From Diadema setosum (taxonomy: Eukaryota > Echinodermata > Echinoidea > Diadematoida > Diadematidae), in contig CM067064.1 of assembly GCA_033980235.1 (NCBI GenBank), positions 28,769,781 to 28,833,780 on the forward strand: 64,000 bases of DNA, written 5' to 3'. A model generated the notes under the pieces. That model was not told the DNA's origin and made no database searches. It saw nothing but the letters and a program-made list of their open reading frames with translations. Positions 13,101 to 23,394 of this stretch are shown piece after piece. The position numbers were made by a program, and so were the translations under genes. Position 1 is the first letter of the stretch; each line of letters begins with the position of its first letter.

Positions 13101-14062
13101 TTCTGTGTTGCAAATAGACATAGCCATTCATGTGATAATCTGAGATTTTGCTTGACTATCATACAGACAGACTGACAAACCAACTTACAAATCTTCCTGA
13201 GGAAATGGTTAAACAGCAAAGTCAGCAAACCTCCAGCCAACAAGGCCACATGCAATGGATGGAGACAATAGACACACATATCTAAATCTGAGCGAGATAA
13301 GCACTATCAACTGTGCAGACGTTGTGTTTACAAACATCAAAATAATGTTGAGTTTACAGGACTTCACACTAAATGAACCATGTACACTACCACTCCAGAA
13401 AGCAAAACATCCTGAATGTACACAAGAGTCATGCAGAACTTATGAAGTACAGTGTACTATGTACTAATCCTACTAGTAACTTGATAACATTGATTTAATC
13501 ACGCAAATTGGATTCTAGTCAATCTTCTTGACCTTCTCTGCTTCAAGATGACGTGCCAAAATAAGGACAGAATATAGAAGCTGTAATTTATAGGCCTATT
13601 GTTCTCGGAAAGAAGTGGCTGTCTCACTGATGGGGAGCTGATTCCAATAGAATAATTCGACTGGTCTTTCCATATTTTAGAATACTAGCAGTAGGGCCTA
13701 GAGTAGAATATACAGTACAATTCTAATTGTATCGTTGAGGCCACTGCATTGCAGGCGCAGTCGGCCTTCTCAAAGTAAATAAAACTGCACTGCACTGCAC
13801 TGTCGCGTCCCGGGCCGCCTCTCCCCGGGCCCCGCGTGATTGGCTGTCGGTCTGATACACCTGCACTGGCTGCAGCCAACCTATCTGTGTGTCGTGTAGC
13901 GTTGTGTCGAAAGACGGTGATTTCAGTTTCACGTCATAGACCAATCTATATAAACTCACCAGTTTCTGCAACAGTGGCAGCGCACGCAGACAAAAAGTAC
14001 TTGACGAGAAAGCTGTTTGGATTCACAAATCCGCCGTTTACCTCATCTTTTTGGACAGTCAT
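1104..14062 (-). CDS. SLC25A27: Mitochondrial carrier, UCP4-like (SLC25A27), 3' end outside window
   Basis: Inner-membrane mitochondrial carrier of the uncoupling-protein branch; family members move anions or protons across the inner membrane. Eight coding exons join in frame: 13960-14062, 11623-11748, 8008-8070, 6383-6467, 5353-5475, 4238-4350, 2083-2167 and 1104-1299, with GT-AG borders throughout and intron phases 1,1,1,2,2,1,2,0. They give 298 residues. All three carrier signatures P-x-[DE]-x-x-[KR] are present: PLDITK (38-43), PTDLVK (145-150) and PADVIK (246-251), one per ~100-residue repeat. The stretches [19 protein letters not shown]-like and RAALVNMG, as I recall them, are typical of UCP4 rather than UCP1-3. 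The start ATG at 14062 gives [11 protein letters not shown] before the first helix. The donor at 1103 shows one more exon (about 25 residues, PWS...FWLTYE-type) is expected; I did not find it in 1-1100, so it lies to the left. The long introns are full of repeats. Assignment to the UCP4/UCP5 branch is confident; transport activity is inferred from the family. Confidence 0.95.
2432..3211. mobile_element. piggyBac-like MITE (TTAA-flanked), copy 1
   Basis: A 780-bp element with terminal inverted repeats CCCTAACTAGGCCGGG and CCCGGCCTAGTTAGGG, flanked on both sides by TTAA (2428-2431 and 3212-3215). TTAA duplication with termini starting CCC is the piggyBac hallmark (Kolobok also duplicates TTAA). 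Subterminal poly-G/poly-C runs with GGCCTCCGAGGCC form an inner hairpin. No transposase is present. It lies in the last intron seen of the UCP4-like gene. Confidence 0.85.
3465..4068. mobile_element. piggyBac-like MITE (TTAA-flanked), second family
   Basis: A 604-bp element with inverted ends CCCGTTCCTT and AAGGAACGGG and TTAA on both sides (3461-3464 and 4069-4072). Near the left end a snapback motif, GGGAACCTGG-TTTA-CCAGGTTCCC in outline, occurs twice (about 3478-3500 and 3520-3543). An 84-codon minus-strand open frame inside (3694-3948) resembles no known transposase. It is distinct from the element at 2432-3211. Confidence 0.8.
4886..5305 (+). repeat. Dispersed repeat, GGAGGTTATG type
   Basis: Begins with a hairpin (CCTCCACAAAGGGAGG) and TTATGTTTTC, passes a TTTG-rich stretch and ends CTTGGTGGAGGTCTGCACTC. 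The layout (hairpin, short microsatellite, then a line like CTCAAAAAAGTTGTGAACG) parallels the GTCCCCGCC elements at 35849 and 42485, suggesting related non-autonomous elements. It lies in an intron of the UCP4-like gene. Boundaries are approximate. Confidence 0.5.
5773..5893. repeat. (TCTA)n microsatellite
   Basis: Tetranucleotide array with occasional TCCA and CCTA variants, inside the intron between exons 4 and 5 of the UCP4-like gene. Confidence 0.95.
7290..7526 (-). repeat. tRNA-derived SINE-like sequence
   Basis: On the minus strand a tRNA-like head has an A-box-like GTGGCTCAATTAAAAAGG and a B-box-like GGATTCAATCC about 50 nt later. A unique body follows (GACTTTGAGCCATTG, GGTGGCTTGCTC). 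The arms do not fold as a working tRNA. The left boundary is uncertain. Confidence 0.45.
9167..9192. repeat. Perfect 26-bp palindrome
   Basis: CAGGGAGGTGAGA followed directly by its exact reverse complement. No terminator role is expected in a eukaryotic intron; it is probably a foldback scar. Confidence 0.8.
9230..9507 (+). repeat. LINE 3'-end fragment (CR1/RTE-like tail)
   Basis: A T-rich 3' region ends with ATGGAAAATAAATTCAATTC, the pentanucleotide-tailed 3' end common for non-LTR retrotransposons. No reverse transcriptase domain remains. Related tails occur at 19540-19622 (plus) and at 17024-17200 and 52296-52400 (minus). Family assignment is tentative. Confidence 0.45.
10068..10108. repeat. 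(GT)n microsatellite
   Basis: Interrupted GT dinucleotide run. Confidence 0.9.
10800..10850 (-). repeat. SINE head fragment (A-box only)
   Basis: The minus strand reads GGTGGCTCAGTGGTGAGG, a good tRNA A-box-like sequence, but no convincing B box follows. Probably a decayed tRNA-derived SINE. Confidence 0.3.
11299..11336. repeat. (GAT)n microsatellite
   Basis: Trinucleotide GAT array with two AAT interruptions. Confidence 0.9.
12423..13092 (-). mobile_element. Tc1/mariner-type element, transposase reduced to its HTH
   Basis: A 670-bp element flanked by TA (12421-12422 and 13093-13094). Outer ends are CAGGGTGTCTC and GAGACACACTG, and the inverted repeats are ~180-190 bp, running to the shared GTGAAATCATCACTGTG segment. 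Between the arms, minus strand 12791 down to about 12620, is the start of a transposase: [16 protein letters not shown] then [17 protein letters not shown] and [15 protein letters not shown]. This matches the DUF4817-type helix-turn-helix of Tc1/mariner-related transposases. The catalytic DDE/D part is deleted, so the element cannot move itself. Confidence 0.8.
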
Positions 14063-14179
14063 TGCGTTTGCTGCAGACGTTGTCGTCGCCTCCCCCCAAG
14101 TTCAATACAGCATGTATATGTAGTGCTGGCTGGTTTCGTACTGTGCGGGCGGCGCGGCACGAAGGTTTCAGTAGCACAC

Positions 14180-14906
14180 GCGACGCGTTGTTGAACCCAC
14201 AAATGTAAAAACGCCCACAAATGTAAAAACGCCCACAAATGTAAAAATACATTGCCCACAAATGTAAAAATCGCCCACAAATGTAAAAAACACCGCCCAC
14301 AAATGTAAAAAATTTCAACCACAAATGTAAAAACGACAGCGCCCACAAATGTAAAAAACGCCCACTAATGTAGTAAAAAATTCAAACATCAACCACAAAT
14401 GTAAACATTTTTTACATTTGTGGTTGACGTATTTCTACTAAGTGGGCATTTATGTGGACCCTTATTTCGTGCGTCTTGCGCTACTAGACTCGCGCTGCTT
14501 AATTGCATGTATTCCGTGTACTGTGACCTGTCGAAGCCGATTCGTTTTCAGTTACGAGCGACATACGGGGACTGGAGCTCTAAAACTAAGGCCTTGTCAC
14601 ATCGTGTCTGTTTTTTTTTTTTTTTTTTTTTTTTTTTTTCCTCCGGAGCTCCCCGCGGTGGTGTTGGCCCGCACTAGTACCCGGAGATGCGCACGCAAGT
14701 CTGATTTGCCAGTGTCGCTGGTCATCTGCGTGCATGTTGAGGGTCAGTTACTGCCTCTCTGCTGGTTAGTTGAGAGTATATAGACATTCCGTATGACTTT
14801 CTGCCATTTCAAATTACTTCAGAGGGATTCCTTTGCAGATAAGTCAGTCCTCACCCGCCGCCCAGAAACAGAAACTTGCAGGAAAACATAAACACACACA
14901 CGCACG

Positions 14907-14947
<41 letters not shown>

Positions 14948-15566
14948 ACAGAAGACAAGCATGTTATCACAGTAGTACATGCAACGATACTCCATGGCCG
15001 GTCGGCATGCAAATAGCAGGTAAGTGGCACGCGTCTAGCATAGCAGGTATAAAACGCAAGTACGTCTACCCGCAGAAATTGTACTGCTCGTACTCGCAAC
15101 AATCCCGCGTAACTTGCCCGGAGGCGCAGCTGCCCGCCCGGAAAGGTGTGACACGCAGCACACCGTAACACACAGACAGACACACGCACATCTTCCCCGA
15201 ACTCTCCACTACTATACCCACACACACGCACTCATCTCCGTACACGTATATCTACCACAGAACTCTTTAAGTTCTGTGATATCTACACATTATTTTACAA
15301 GAAGTGCAAAACTGCTATCCTAGAGAAGTAAAAGTGAGCGTATTTATATCAACGTATACTAACGTTATAGTGCTTGTAGTTTTTACATTTGTGGGCGACG
15401 TTTGAAATCATTTCTACATTAGTGGGCGTTTTCTACATTTGTGGGCGATGTTAAATTTTTACATTTGTAGTCGATTTTCTACATTTGTGGGCGATGTATT
15501 TTTACATTTGTGGGCGTTTTTACATTTGTGGGCGTTTTTACATTTGTGGGTTTAACACGCGTCGTC
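14180..15566. mobile_element. Foldback (TU-like) element with tandem-array inverted ends
   Basis: The left arm (14196-14418) is a tandem array of a ~16-20-bp unit, core CCCACAAATGTAAAAA, about ten copies. The right arm (about 15378-15550) is the same array inverted (TTTTTACATTTGTGGG), about seven copies. The inversion extends outside the arrays: GACGCGTTGTTGAA on the left matches TTTAACACGCGTC on the right. The interior (14430-15377) holds a poly-T run and (CA)n and no transposase. A small snapback closes the left array (14390-14428). Similar modular structure is known for sea-urchin TU elements and Drosophila FB elements. Confidence 0.75.
14894..14942. repeat. (CA)n microsatellite
   Basis: CA/CG dinucleotide run inside the foldback element. 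Confidence 0.9.
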
Positions 15567-15682
15567 CAATACTGACGACGCAATAGCGCGCGCTTTGGTT
15601 TGTTTACTACGAGTAGTCTGACTTCAATACTAGTACTGGAGGTGTGACCCTTGATCACCTGTCGCCAGGTAGGCCTACTGTA

Positions 15683-16127
15683 TAGGGCTCACACGGGTAT
15701 TATTATTCCCCAAAGAGACGTGTGTTAAAATTCAAAATTCAAAACATTCTCAAAAAGAGCTGGCAGAAATGAGGTGCTTCATCTTCACTAACATGAAAAA
15801 GTGATAAGAATTATTACCCTTTCATCCATCAAATTTCCAAGGGGGTTCTTCATCTCAAACTCTGTCCAAGGGTTCTCAAAGCCAGACTACGAGTAATTTT
15901 CACTCAAAAAATCACCTATTTTCTGTACACGCACTCAATCAAGTACGTGCCTTCAAATTCCATGAGAAAAGCTTTATATGCCAACCAAAATGCAATTTGT
16001 AGAGGAATTCATACTCAATATCTGCAGCTATTCATTTTTTTTTTTTGCCAAACTTCGTTTCTGATTTTTGATTATTTTTTTTTCTGAATTTCGGGACATT
16101 TCATTATATTTACAGGTGTGAGCCCTA
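15683..16127. mobile_element. TA-flanked MITE
   Basis: A 445-bp element with inverted ends TAGGGCTCACAC and GTGTGAGCCCTA, flanked by TA at both sides. This is the pattern of a Tc1/mariner-type MITE. It lies back-to-back with the next element at 16138. Confidence 0.7.
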
Positions 16128-16137
16128 TAGACCGGAA

Positions 16138-16386
16138 GCGTGTTTTTTTTAGACGGCACAGATTGGGGAAACTAAAAATCTATCGGGGACCCTACTCCTA
16201 AACCTAACCCTAATCCTAATCCTAACCCTAACCATCAAACCCTAACCCTAACCCTAACCCTAACCCTAACCCCAACCCTAACCCTAACCCTAACCATAAC
16301 CATAACCAAAAACCCTAACCCAACGTTTTTCCCATAGGTTTAACACGCGCCATGCCCCAATCTGTGCCGTCTTAAAAAAAAAACGC
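16138..16386. mobile_element. MITE with telomere-like core, 9-bp target duplication
   Basis: The inverted ends run GCGT, a T run, then AGACGGCACAGATTGGGG; the right end is the complement. Perfect 9-bp direct repeats AGACCGGAA flank it (16129-16137 and 16387-16395), as for Mutator-like elements. The core (about 16195-16322) is CCCTAA repeats with CCATAA and CCTAAT variants. Confidence 0.8.
16195..16322. repeat. Interstitial telomere-like (CCCTAA)n
   Basis: About twenty copies of CCCTAA or one-base variants, enclosed within the MITE, so not a chromosome end or a fusion scar. Confidence 0.9.
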
Positions 16387-16618
16387 AGACCGGAACCATC
16401 TCTCACTGATTTATTGTGGTAGCATAAGTAGAGGGCCTACACTCTTCGATAGTCCGTATAGTCACCAGAACATTTAAGTGTTCAGTATTCAGGGAGTATA
16501 GGGCCTATTCCCCTCAGTTTTGCACAATCGGGGTAGGCCTAATTTTTTAATGTTCTTGGTTGATGGCAGTTAGCAAATACAACCTTTAAGACCTATTATG
16601 CTATGCAGATCAGTGTAA

Positions 16619-16663
16619 CACACACACACACACACACATACACACACACACACACACACACAA
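16619..16663. repeat. (CA)n microsatellite
   Basis: CA run with one CATA interruption; A-run and G-run homopolymers follow at 16729-16751. Confidence 0.9.
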
Positions 16664-17023
16664 CTTTGGAGAGAGAGACAAAAGTACTGTATTTCTTTTT
16701 TTTTTAAATTCAGGTGAATATCAACCCTAAAAAAAAAAAGGGGGGGGGGGGCTAACGTTTCACGTAGGCCTAATGTGACCCCGTGAATATAGGGCCTAAT
16801 TCAATTGTCATTGCATTTTGACATCCTCAACGCAATAACTTCAACTAAATTTGGCGAACTTTTCCTGAAATTTTATTGCAGACGTTTAGGTATTTTTTTC
16901 CGATACAGCTGGTTGCTATGGCAACTGACAAACATTTTGTCTGTTTTTTCTGAAGTTAGCAATATAATGCTTCTTTACATGAGATGGGATTTTCTAGGCT
17001 ATACTTGGTGAATTAAATGATCA

Positions 17024-17200
17024 ATTCAATTCAATTCATTGCAATTCAATTCAATAATGGTTTATTTGAATCGTATAATATTGTAGTCGGTAACTGATTT
17101 ACACGATGTTACAATAAAATATAATACATATACAATACGGGTAAAAGAATTATAACATTACAAAAACCATTCCCACATTTCCGTATAGTAAACACATATT
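17024..17200 (-). repeat. LINE 3'-end fragment, minus strand
   Basis: The minus strand reads AATAAACCATTATTGAATTG and then further TTGAA repeats, the same tail as at 52296-52400. Only the 3' end is recognised. Confidence 0.4.
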
Positions 17201-17243
17201 TAACCAGGATATGGACTAGAGAGGAAGGGAGGAGGAGAAGAAA

Positions 17244-17768
17244 GGGTTACAGTTGGTAATCCGAAAATGTGATAAGGTTTGTTATTCCGAAGGTTCATTA
17301 ATTCGAAAATGAAAAGGTTCGTTATTCCGAAGGTTCGTTATTCCGAAGGTTCGTTAATTCGAAAATGAAACAAAGCTCGTTATTCCGAAGGTTCGTTACG
17401 TACCCTATTTCATTGTCGGATCAACGAACCTTCGGAATAACGAACCCTATTTCTTTTTCGGATTAACGAACCTTCGGAATAACGAACCCTATTTCATTTT
17501 CGGATAAACGAGCCTTCGGAATAGCGAACCCTATTTCACTTTCGGATTAACGAACCTTCGGAATAGCGAACCCTATTTCACTTTCGGATTAACGAACCTT
17601 CGGAATAACGCCACAAAATAATGTTCGGATTAACGAACCCTTTTTCATTTTCGGATTAACGAACCTCTATATAGGTAGGAATTTGATCAAATGTGTGTTT
17701 CGGATTAACGAACCTTCGGAATAGTGAACCTTCGGAATAATGAACCTTCGGAATAACGAACAGCACCC
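17244..17768. mobile_element. Foldback element, TTCGTTATTCCGAAGG family, intact copy
   Basis: The left half is a tandem array of GGTTCGTTATTCCGAA alternating with TTAATTCGAAAATGAA; the right half is the same array inverted (CGAACCTTCGGAATAA). Outer ends are GGGTTACAG and CAGCACCC. Direct repeats GAAGAAA (17237-17243 and 17769-17775) look like a target-site duplication. There are no coding remains. Confidence 0.75.
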
Positions 17769-17775
17769 GAAGAAA

Positions 17776-19218
17776 GAGGGAGGTATATACTAAGAGGGGG
17801 TTTGTGAGGCAGAGACGAGAGTGGGAGAGAGAGAGACAAAGAACGGGAAAGCGGGAGTCCTCGTAAAGACATCGTTGTGAATGACCCTGAAATGGTCCTC
17901 TCATTCGATATCCTTTATTCTTTTATTGTGACAAAAAGCATCAATATCAACAATGAATTGTGATTATAGAAATTACAGAAATGAAATATGATAGAACTAA
18001 AAACAGTATATTGTCCAGGATTTCCCTTTTGATCTATTTCATTTTGAATCTAGATTCTGCAAACTCAAGATTTTGATTATGGAAACATGAGAGGTTGTAC
18101 CTATTCTCAAGCAATACTAATCATGACGGGATGAATACCACCCCAGATGTCCTTGAGAAATCTTGACCATAACGAACAGTGAAGTTTGAATTCCTATTCT
18201 CAGTGGCAAATATAAAAGATATTTGTCAAATAAAAAGGACATAGATATAGATACAGGGGAAAGCATGATTTTCGCAAATTTACCATGTATTTCTTTATAA
18301 TGTGATGAATAGCGCCACCAATGGGTGACATTCAGTAAGTGTACTTTTCAAGAAAAGGTTAAATTTTGTGGAATTCTTCTTTATAGGTACCATAATTTCT
18401 TTATAATTTATTATTCAGATTAATGAAAAACATCTCGATGGTGTCAATTTGAATAATACGAAGTATATACCCGCTGTACGCTGTACATCATAATTATTAG
18501 CACTGGTCAGCGCTATAGCTGTCTAACGGAAGCACGGTGGTTTTCGTGTAAAGGAGAGTGCCCATCACAAGTTGTGATAAAACAATGAAAGAGGAAAAAA
18601 AAACCCAAGAGCTTTTTAATGTTTAGATCTTTCTTCACAGCAATATCAAATGAGAAGTGAAAGTACCTTTAAATCTCTGTAGCGAATCAATTTGAGTTCA
18701 TTGGGATAGATATACAATCTATATATTAATTTTGTCAATGTTGTCTCTCCTATTTTGTACCGCATTATAAGAGCCATCCAGGGGACCCGTTTCATAAAAC
18801 TTTTTATCAGTGACAATTGCCACTTTTCTCTGACATCAATGTGAACAAGAAATAATATTGGTCATACCTATAAATAGAATTGGGAATCCTCTGCCGATGG
18901 TGTCTCGAACAACTGAGGGGTATTGATATGCCACGGGTCCGGGGAAATTGCATGCCATTATACTTTTATGATCTATGATTATGTTCAATTCATTGTGTTC
19001 CTATGCCGTTATCACATTCCAGTGTTTGAAATCCAATCCGTACGTTGTCATATCATTATTGCGTATCTCGTGACTGCTACGTCGGGAAAGTCATCCGTTT
19101 GGCTGTAAAATCACTATGTATTCAAACAACCGTGCTATTATAGATTGATCTACTCTCTGTATGAACCAGTGTGTCTATTTTTTTATCATCATTTCTCGTT
19201 GTTTGAGGATTGAATCCG
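17776..19218. other. Intergenic, no gene seen
   Basis: A purine-rich stretch (17776-17850) then AT-rich sequence. I see no exon, RNA gene or clear mobile element here. It includes the 3' flank of the minus-strand dehydrogenase; no clear polyadenylation signal close to 19219 was found. Confidence 0.5.
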
Positions 19219-22200
19219 TCACTCTTTTCCCAGCCACGCCTGCCACATCTTGACCGCGATCATTCCCGCTCCGTCGGCGTACCGTTCCTTCACCCGCTGC
19301 CTCACGTAGTCGCTGGTGCCGTAGCGAAGAACGGGCTTCTCGGCCTGGAGACATTCCAACAACGTGTCCGAGACGGCGCTAACGTCTTGCATCGGAGGCC
19401 CGTTGGTTGATCTCATCCACTGAGCGCACTCACCAATTATCTGTGTTATGACGTCATTATTGTGAGAGAAGATTGTTAATATTGTGCATTTAACAAGATT
19501 GTGTATTACGCTTTGATTGTTTGATATCGTTGATACGTTGTATTTTTTCCCTGTCCATCAATAATTATTTTGTATGTTCCAGTACTGCAGTATAGGTACA
19601 TGAATAAATTCAATTCAAATTTACAATCAAAGAGAAGAAAAATGATAACAATTGGCAGTGATCATAGGGAAAATGAGACTGATTTGCGATGAAAAGAGAA
19701 ATACAATAATGATATCTAGGATGGTAATGATATAAGATGCAAAAAGAATAAAAGTGGCCAAACTCTTGTATGGTCATGATGGACCTCATAATGATAATAT
19801 ACCAAAAACAAAAAAGTGACTATTATTGTTATAACGTTGTTACACTGTTCCGGACCGGTAGTCAGCTCAGCAAATATTACATAGATAATGTTTCTATCAC
19901 AGTGAGGAACATCAAAAGATAATCGTATGTATAGTTTCAATCAAGGCCTACATACAGGTATTCAAAACTGTCAAAACAGCCAACAAAGCACAAAGCTGAG
20001 ACATAATATAGCATACATCATTACTATGATGATTATACTATAATTATTTGCTTACAAAACTATTATGGCAGGTATTGTCTGTCATTCCTCTTGATAAAGA
20101 TGAATGAGCCAGATAACATTGCAATGTTGCTTTCAAGATGAACACAATCTTAAGCCCTACTTTGTGGGTTTCTGGATCGGCCTTGGACTTGCTCATCGTC
20201 TCGGGTGTCGGCATATCTACGGCGGCCGTGGTGTGGAACGCAGTCTCCACTGGTCCCGGGTTTACCGAGCTGATCCTGTGATGTTTGGAGGGAGTGAAGG
20301 AGGGCAAATTGACTGAAAATAATCAAAATGAATCATCATCAACAACAACAACAACTGAATGATAGTTTCATTAGCCAGATATCGATCACATGTGCTTATA
20401 GAATTTGATTCATGATGCAATTAATAGTACTTAATGAAATTTAAAATATATTGATTGACATCATGCAGGTCAATGCAAACGTCGCACTTAATTCTAAGGA
20501 AGTATACAACAAATCAAAATTTTCAGTGCTTTGTCTTTCATCAGATATCAGCATGAAATATCAACAAGAAGATATCAACGAGAAGTTTCAATGCAGTAAT
20601 TTTGAGCAAAATTATCAGAAACAGCGTATATCTTTGTGTGTAAGAGGCACATCTGATGTATGTTTTTGAATTTTACTACCATTTCTGTCTTTATTTTAAA
20701 GTCCTAGACAGTCATAACAGGTTGGAGGCTGCGGGCCCCACCACTTACCAGACTCCGAACGCATTTAGTTCAGGCCACATGGATTCGCAGAACCCGTCAA
20801 CAGCAAACTTGGAGGCGCTGTAAACAGCGCAGAGAGGGAAGCCTTGTAGGAGAAATGGGGGTGTTGAGACGAATAAGGTAAAAAACAGCCACAAAATAGT
20901 GTGTAATATTGAAAAATGAACACGAAACTGATTTTCTGCCTTAATTTGAGATATTTTTTTTTCACTTCGATGCAACATACGCATGCGCCTAATTCACTCC
21001 GATAAGAGTGTGCATGAAAATGTAATAGACATGCACTGCAAAACTATTTGCACCGGACGCAGAAAAATAGGGGTAACGATAGTTATTCCGAATGTTGGTT
21101 AATTCGAAAATGAAATAAATTTCGTTTGTGATAGTTCGTTACTCAGAAACACATGAATTCCTATTTCTGTATAGATGTTCGTTAACCCGAGGATGAAAAA
21201 AGATTGGTTAATAACCGAATATTTTTTTCTTTTAGTTTTCCCGATTTCCGAAGATTTACTCATCCGAAAATGAAGAGAGGCGCGTGCTAACGAGGCTTTG
21301 ATCGGAATAGCGAACATTTTAGCATTTTGGGATTAACAAACCTTCGGAATAACGAACTGTAACCCTCGCACAGAAACCAACAGTACAAAATGCACCTAGT
21401 TCGTTCGTTACTTAATATATATTGATGAAAAGTAGACTAACTTTCACACTCTCCCTGTCCCATTTTTGGACAGGTAATACGGGCGAATTCATGTTTTTCC
21501 AATCCTTCATTACACATCTTGTTGTTCTTCTTTTTTCCTTCTCTTAACCTTAAAGATTATAAAGCGCCGTGAGCATCATTCTCTTTGGTGGATTGTTGCG
21601 TTTTAGAAATGTACACTATATTATTTTTATTATTGCTGCTATCATTATTATTATTATTATTATTATCATCATCATTATTTTGTTTGTTATGGTCATTTCA
21701 AAACTTTATTTTGTTACTGTTAATGTTCCCCAGTCTATCAACTTATGTTGATTCATATATGGTGATATACTGAGAAGGAATTCTGTTGAACGACAGTGTT
21801 GCAGTGAATAATTTAGACTATGAAGACAACGCTATTATAGATTCTTACCCATAATCCCTACCAAGCTGCTGATATTGACGATGCGGCCTGACCTCTGGCG
21901 TTTCATGGCAGGAATCACCTCCTGGGTCATTCGAATGAGTCCCACGACGTTCGTGTTCATCATTGTTTGCATCTTATCCTGAGACATATCTTCAAGAGGG
22001 CCGTACCAACCGAAGCCAGCATTATTTACTGTATATGGGGAAGGCAGAGTCCAGTAAAATCATTAACCTTTCCCGGATCATAATCAAACAATGCCATTGA
22101 CATCGTATACGAAGAAGTTGCCAATGGGAATGCCATCAGAGTCAAACTGCAAACATGGATCACAGAATCTTGGGTTGGTGAACTAGACATAGTATCCTAC

Positions 22201-22790
22201 TTGGACTGGTAGTTTTCTTTTCTTTCACTTTATTATTTCTCGTTTATTTCTACATGTTTGTAATCCATGCGTCTCTGCCCGTTTAATATGCGATGCCAAT
22301 CCGTGATCATTTCACTATGAAATGAATTGAATTTAATTGAAAAAAGTAAGCTGCGATGCCGTAAGCTGAAAATAACCCCACCCTGATCGATAAAGAAAAT
22401 GAAATAGTTCGTCCGCCTGTGAATTCCAATGAACGACCATAATTCATATTCTAGTCGAATTTGTCTGTAAAGACTTGAAGCCGTTTAATACAACTATACT
22501 CTTCTGTAAGAAAATCATGACTTACCGAGAATGTCAATGCATTGGTGCTTGTCGAGGATGAACTTGACCGTGGCAACGATCGACCCCTCCTTGGTGACGT
22601 CAAGTTCCCGGATGAACAGCGTCTTATTCAAAGCACTGCCAGCCTCCTTCTCAAGGTCCGCCTTCTTAGCAAGATTCCTCATGGTGGCGTAGACCAAGTA
22701 GGACTGTTTGGGATCCTTAGCCAGCCGGACGGCTACGTGGAGCCCAATACCAGCAGAGCAGCCGGTGATGAGGGCAATTTTCGGCGCCAT
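19219..22790 (-). CDS. Short-chain dehydrogenase, 17beta-HSD1 / RDH8-like
   Basis: NAD(P)-dependent classical SDR; this group reduces or oxidises 17-keto steroids or retinal. Five exons join in frame: 22526-22790, 21849-22028, 20749-20842, 20161-20275 and 19219-19440, giving about 291 residues (the family is usually 285-330). The cofactor motif TGCSAGIG is at 9-16, NNAG at 90-93, catalytic Ser at 143 (NISS), Tyr156 and Lys160 (YSASK), and PGPVET at 186-191. The Ser-to-Tyr spacing of 13 equals that of human HSD17B1. The first ATG after an upstream TTG-started frame (22790) places the Rossmann strand at the N-terminus, as usual. Exon 4 must use the acceptor CACAG before 20275: a nearer TTTTCAG acceptor breaks the frame. 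Exon 5 has two in-frame acceptors (starting at 19440 or 19419), so seven residues are uncertain. No broken residue was seen; the gene looks functional. Steroid versus retinoid substrate cannot be told. Confidence 0.92.
19540..19622 (+). repeat. LINE-like 3' tail
   Basis: Ends ATGAATAAATTCAATTCAAA, similar to the tail at 9490. It lies in the last intron of the dehydrogenase gene. Confidence 0.35.
21071..21365. mobile_element. Foldback element, TTCGTTATTCCGAAGG family, decayed copy
   Basis: The left end GGGTAACGATAGTTATTCCG and right end GGAATAACGAACTGTAACCC are inverted copies of each other. The inner repeats are degenerate (AATTCGAAAATGAAAT and similar). It lies in an intron of the dehydrogenase gene. 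Confidence 0.65.
21638..21672. repeat. (ATT)n microsatellite
   Basis: Trinucleotide ATT/ATC run in the dehydrogenase intron. Confidence 0.9.
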
Positions 22791-23394
22791 GTTTTCAATC
22801 AACGATGGAAGGTGATGGAGTCCACCGTAAACGTCTGAGAGTCCACAACTTCGGGATATATGAAGCGTCAGCTCAGCTTTGAATAACGTCTGGCAAAGGT
22901 ATGATTGCGTGCAACAGCGACTGCGAGATAGCTCGACAAATTACTTCCTTGTCTTTACCATAGTAAATCTGTTGTTTAAATAAAACAGCGTCTTTAATGG
23001 TGTTATCTTCCAGCGTGATCACGGTGATTAAGAGACATCGTATTTCGAGACCCTTGTTAAAACATTGTTATGTAATCGATTTTCGAATTGCAAGTCACTC
23101 GCATGAATTGCGAATTTTATACTGCATGCTTCAGACGTGTCCGTCGATCAAGTTGAGATACTTCTTTGGTACATTTGTTTCAAAATCATGATCATACATT
23201 CCGTTTGCGAATCTCACCTAACCTTACACCAAAAGTGACTGTTTTCACCGTCATCATTTTCCTCCTCCCTTCCGCCTCCCCTTCCTCCTCCCCGATATCC
23301 TTCTCCTTGGAGTGCAGTAACAGCAGGTGTGAAATAGTGAAAAGTCTGATAGTCTCAAAAGTGAATACAACCACGTATATAACTCTTTATTACA

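Noticed and set aside
14043..14348. Open frames with a repeating FYICGR/TFVGN pattern
   Set aside because: They are translations of the CCCACAAATGTAAAAA tandem array, not a repeat protein.
16195..16322. Possible chromosome end or telomere fusion
   Set aside because: The CCCTAA block is only ~130 bp, has variants, and is enclosed by inverted repeats and a 9-bp duplication, so it is transposon cargo.
20275..20307. Earlier acceptor (TTTTCAG at about 20314) for dehydrogenase exon 4
   Set aside because: It would leave the SSVNPGPVET block out of frame; the CACAG acceptor before 20275 keeps it in frame.
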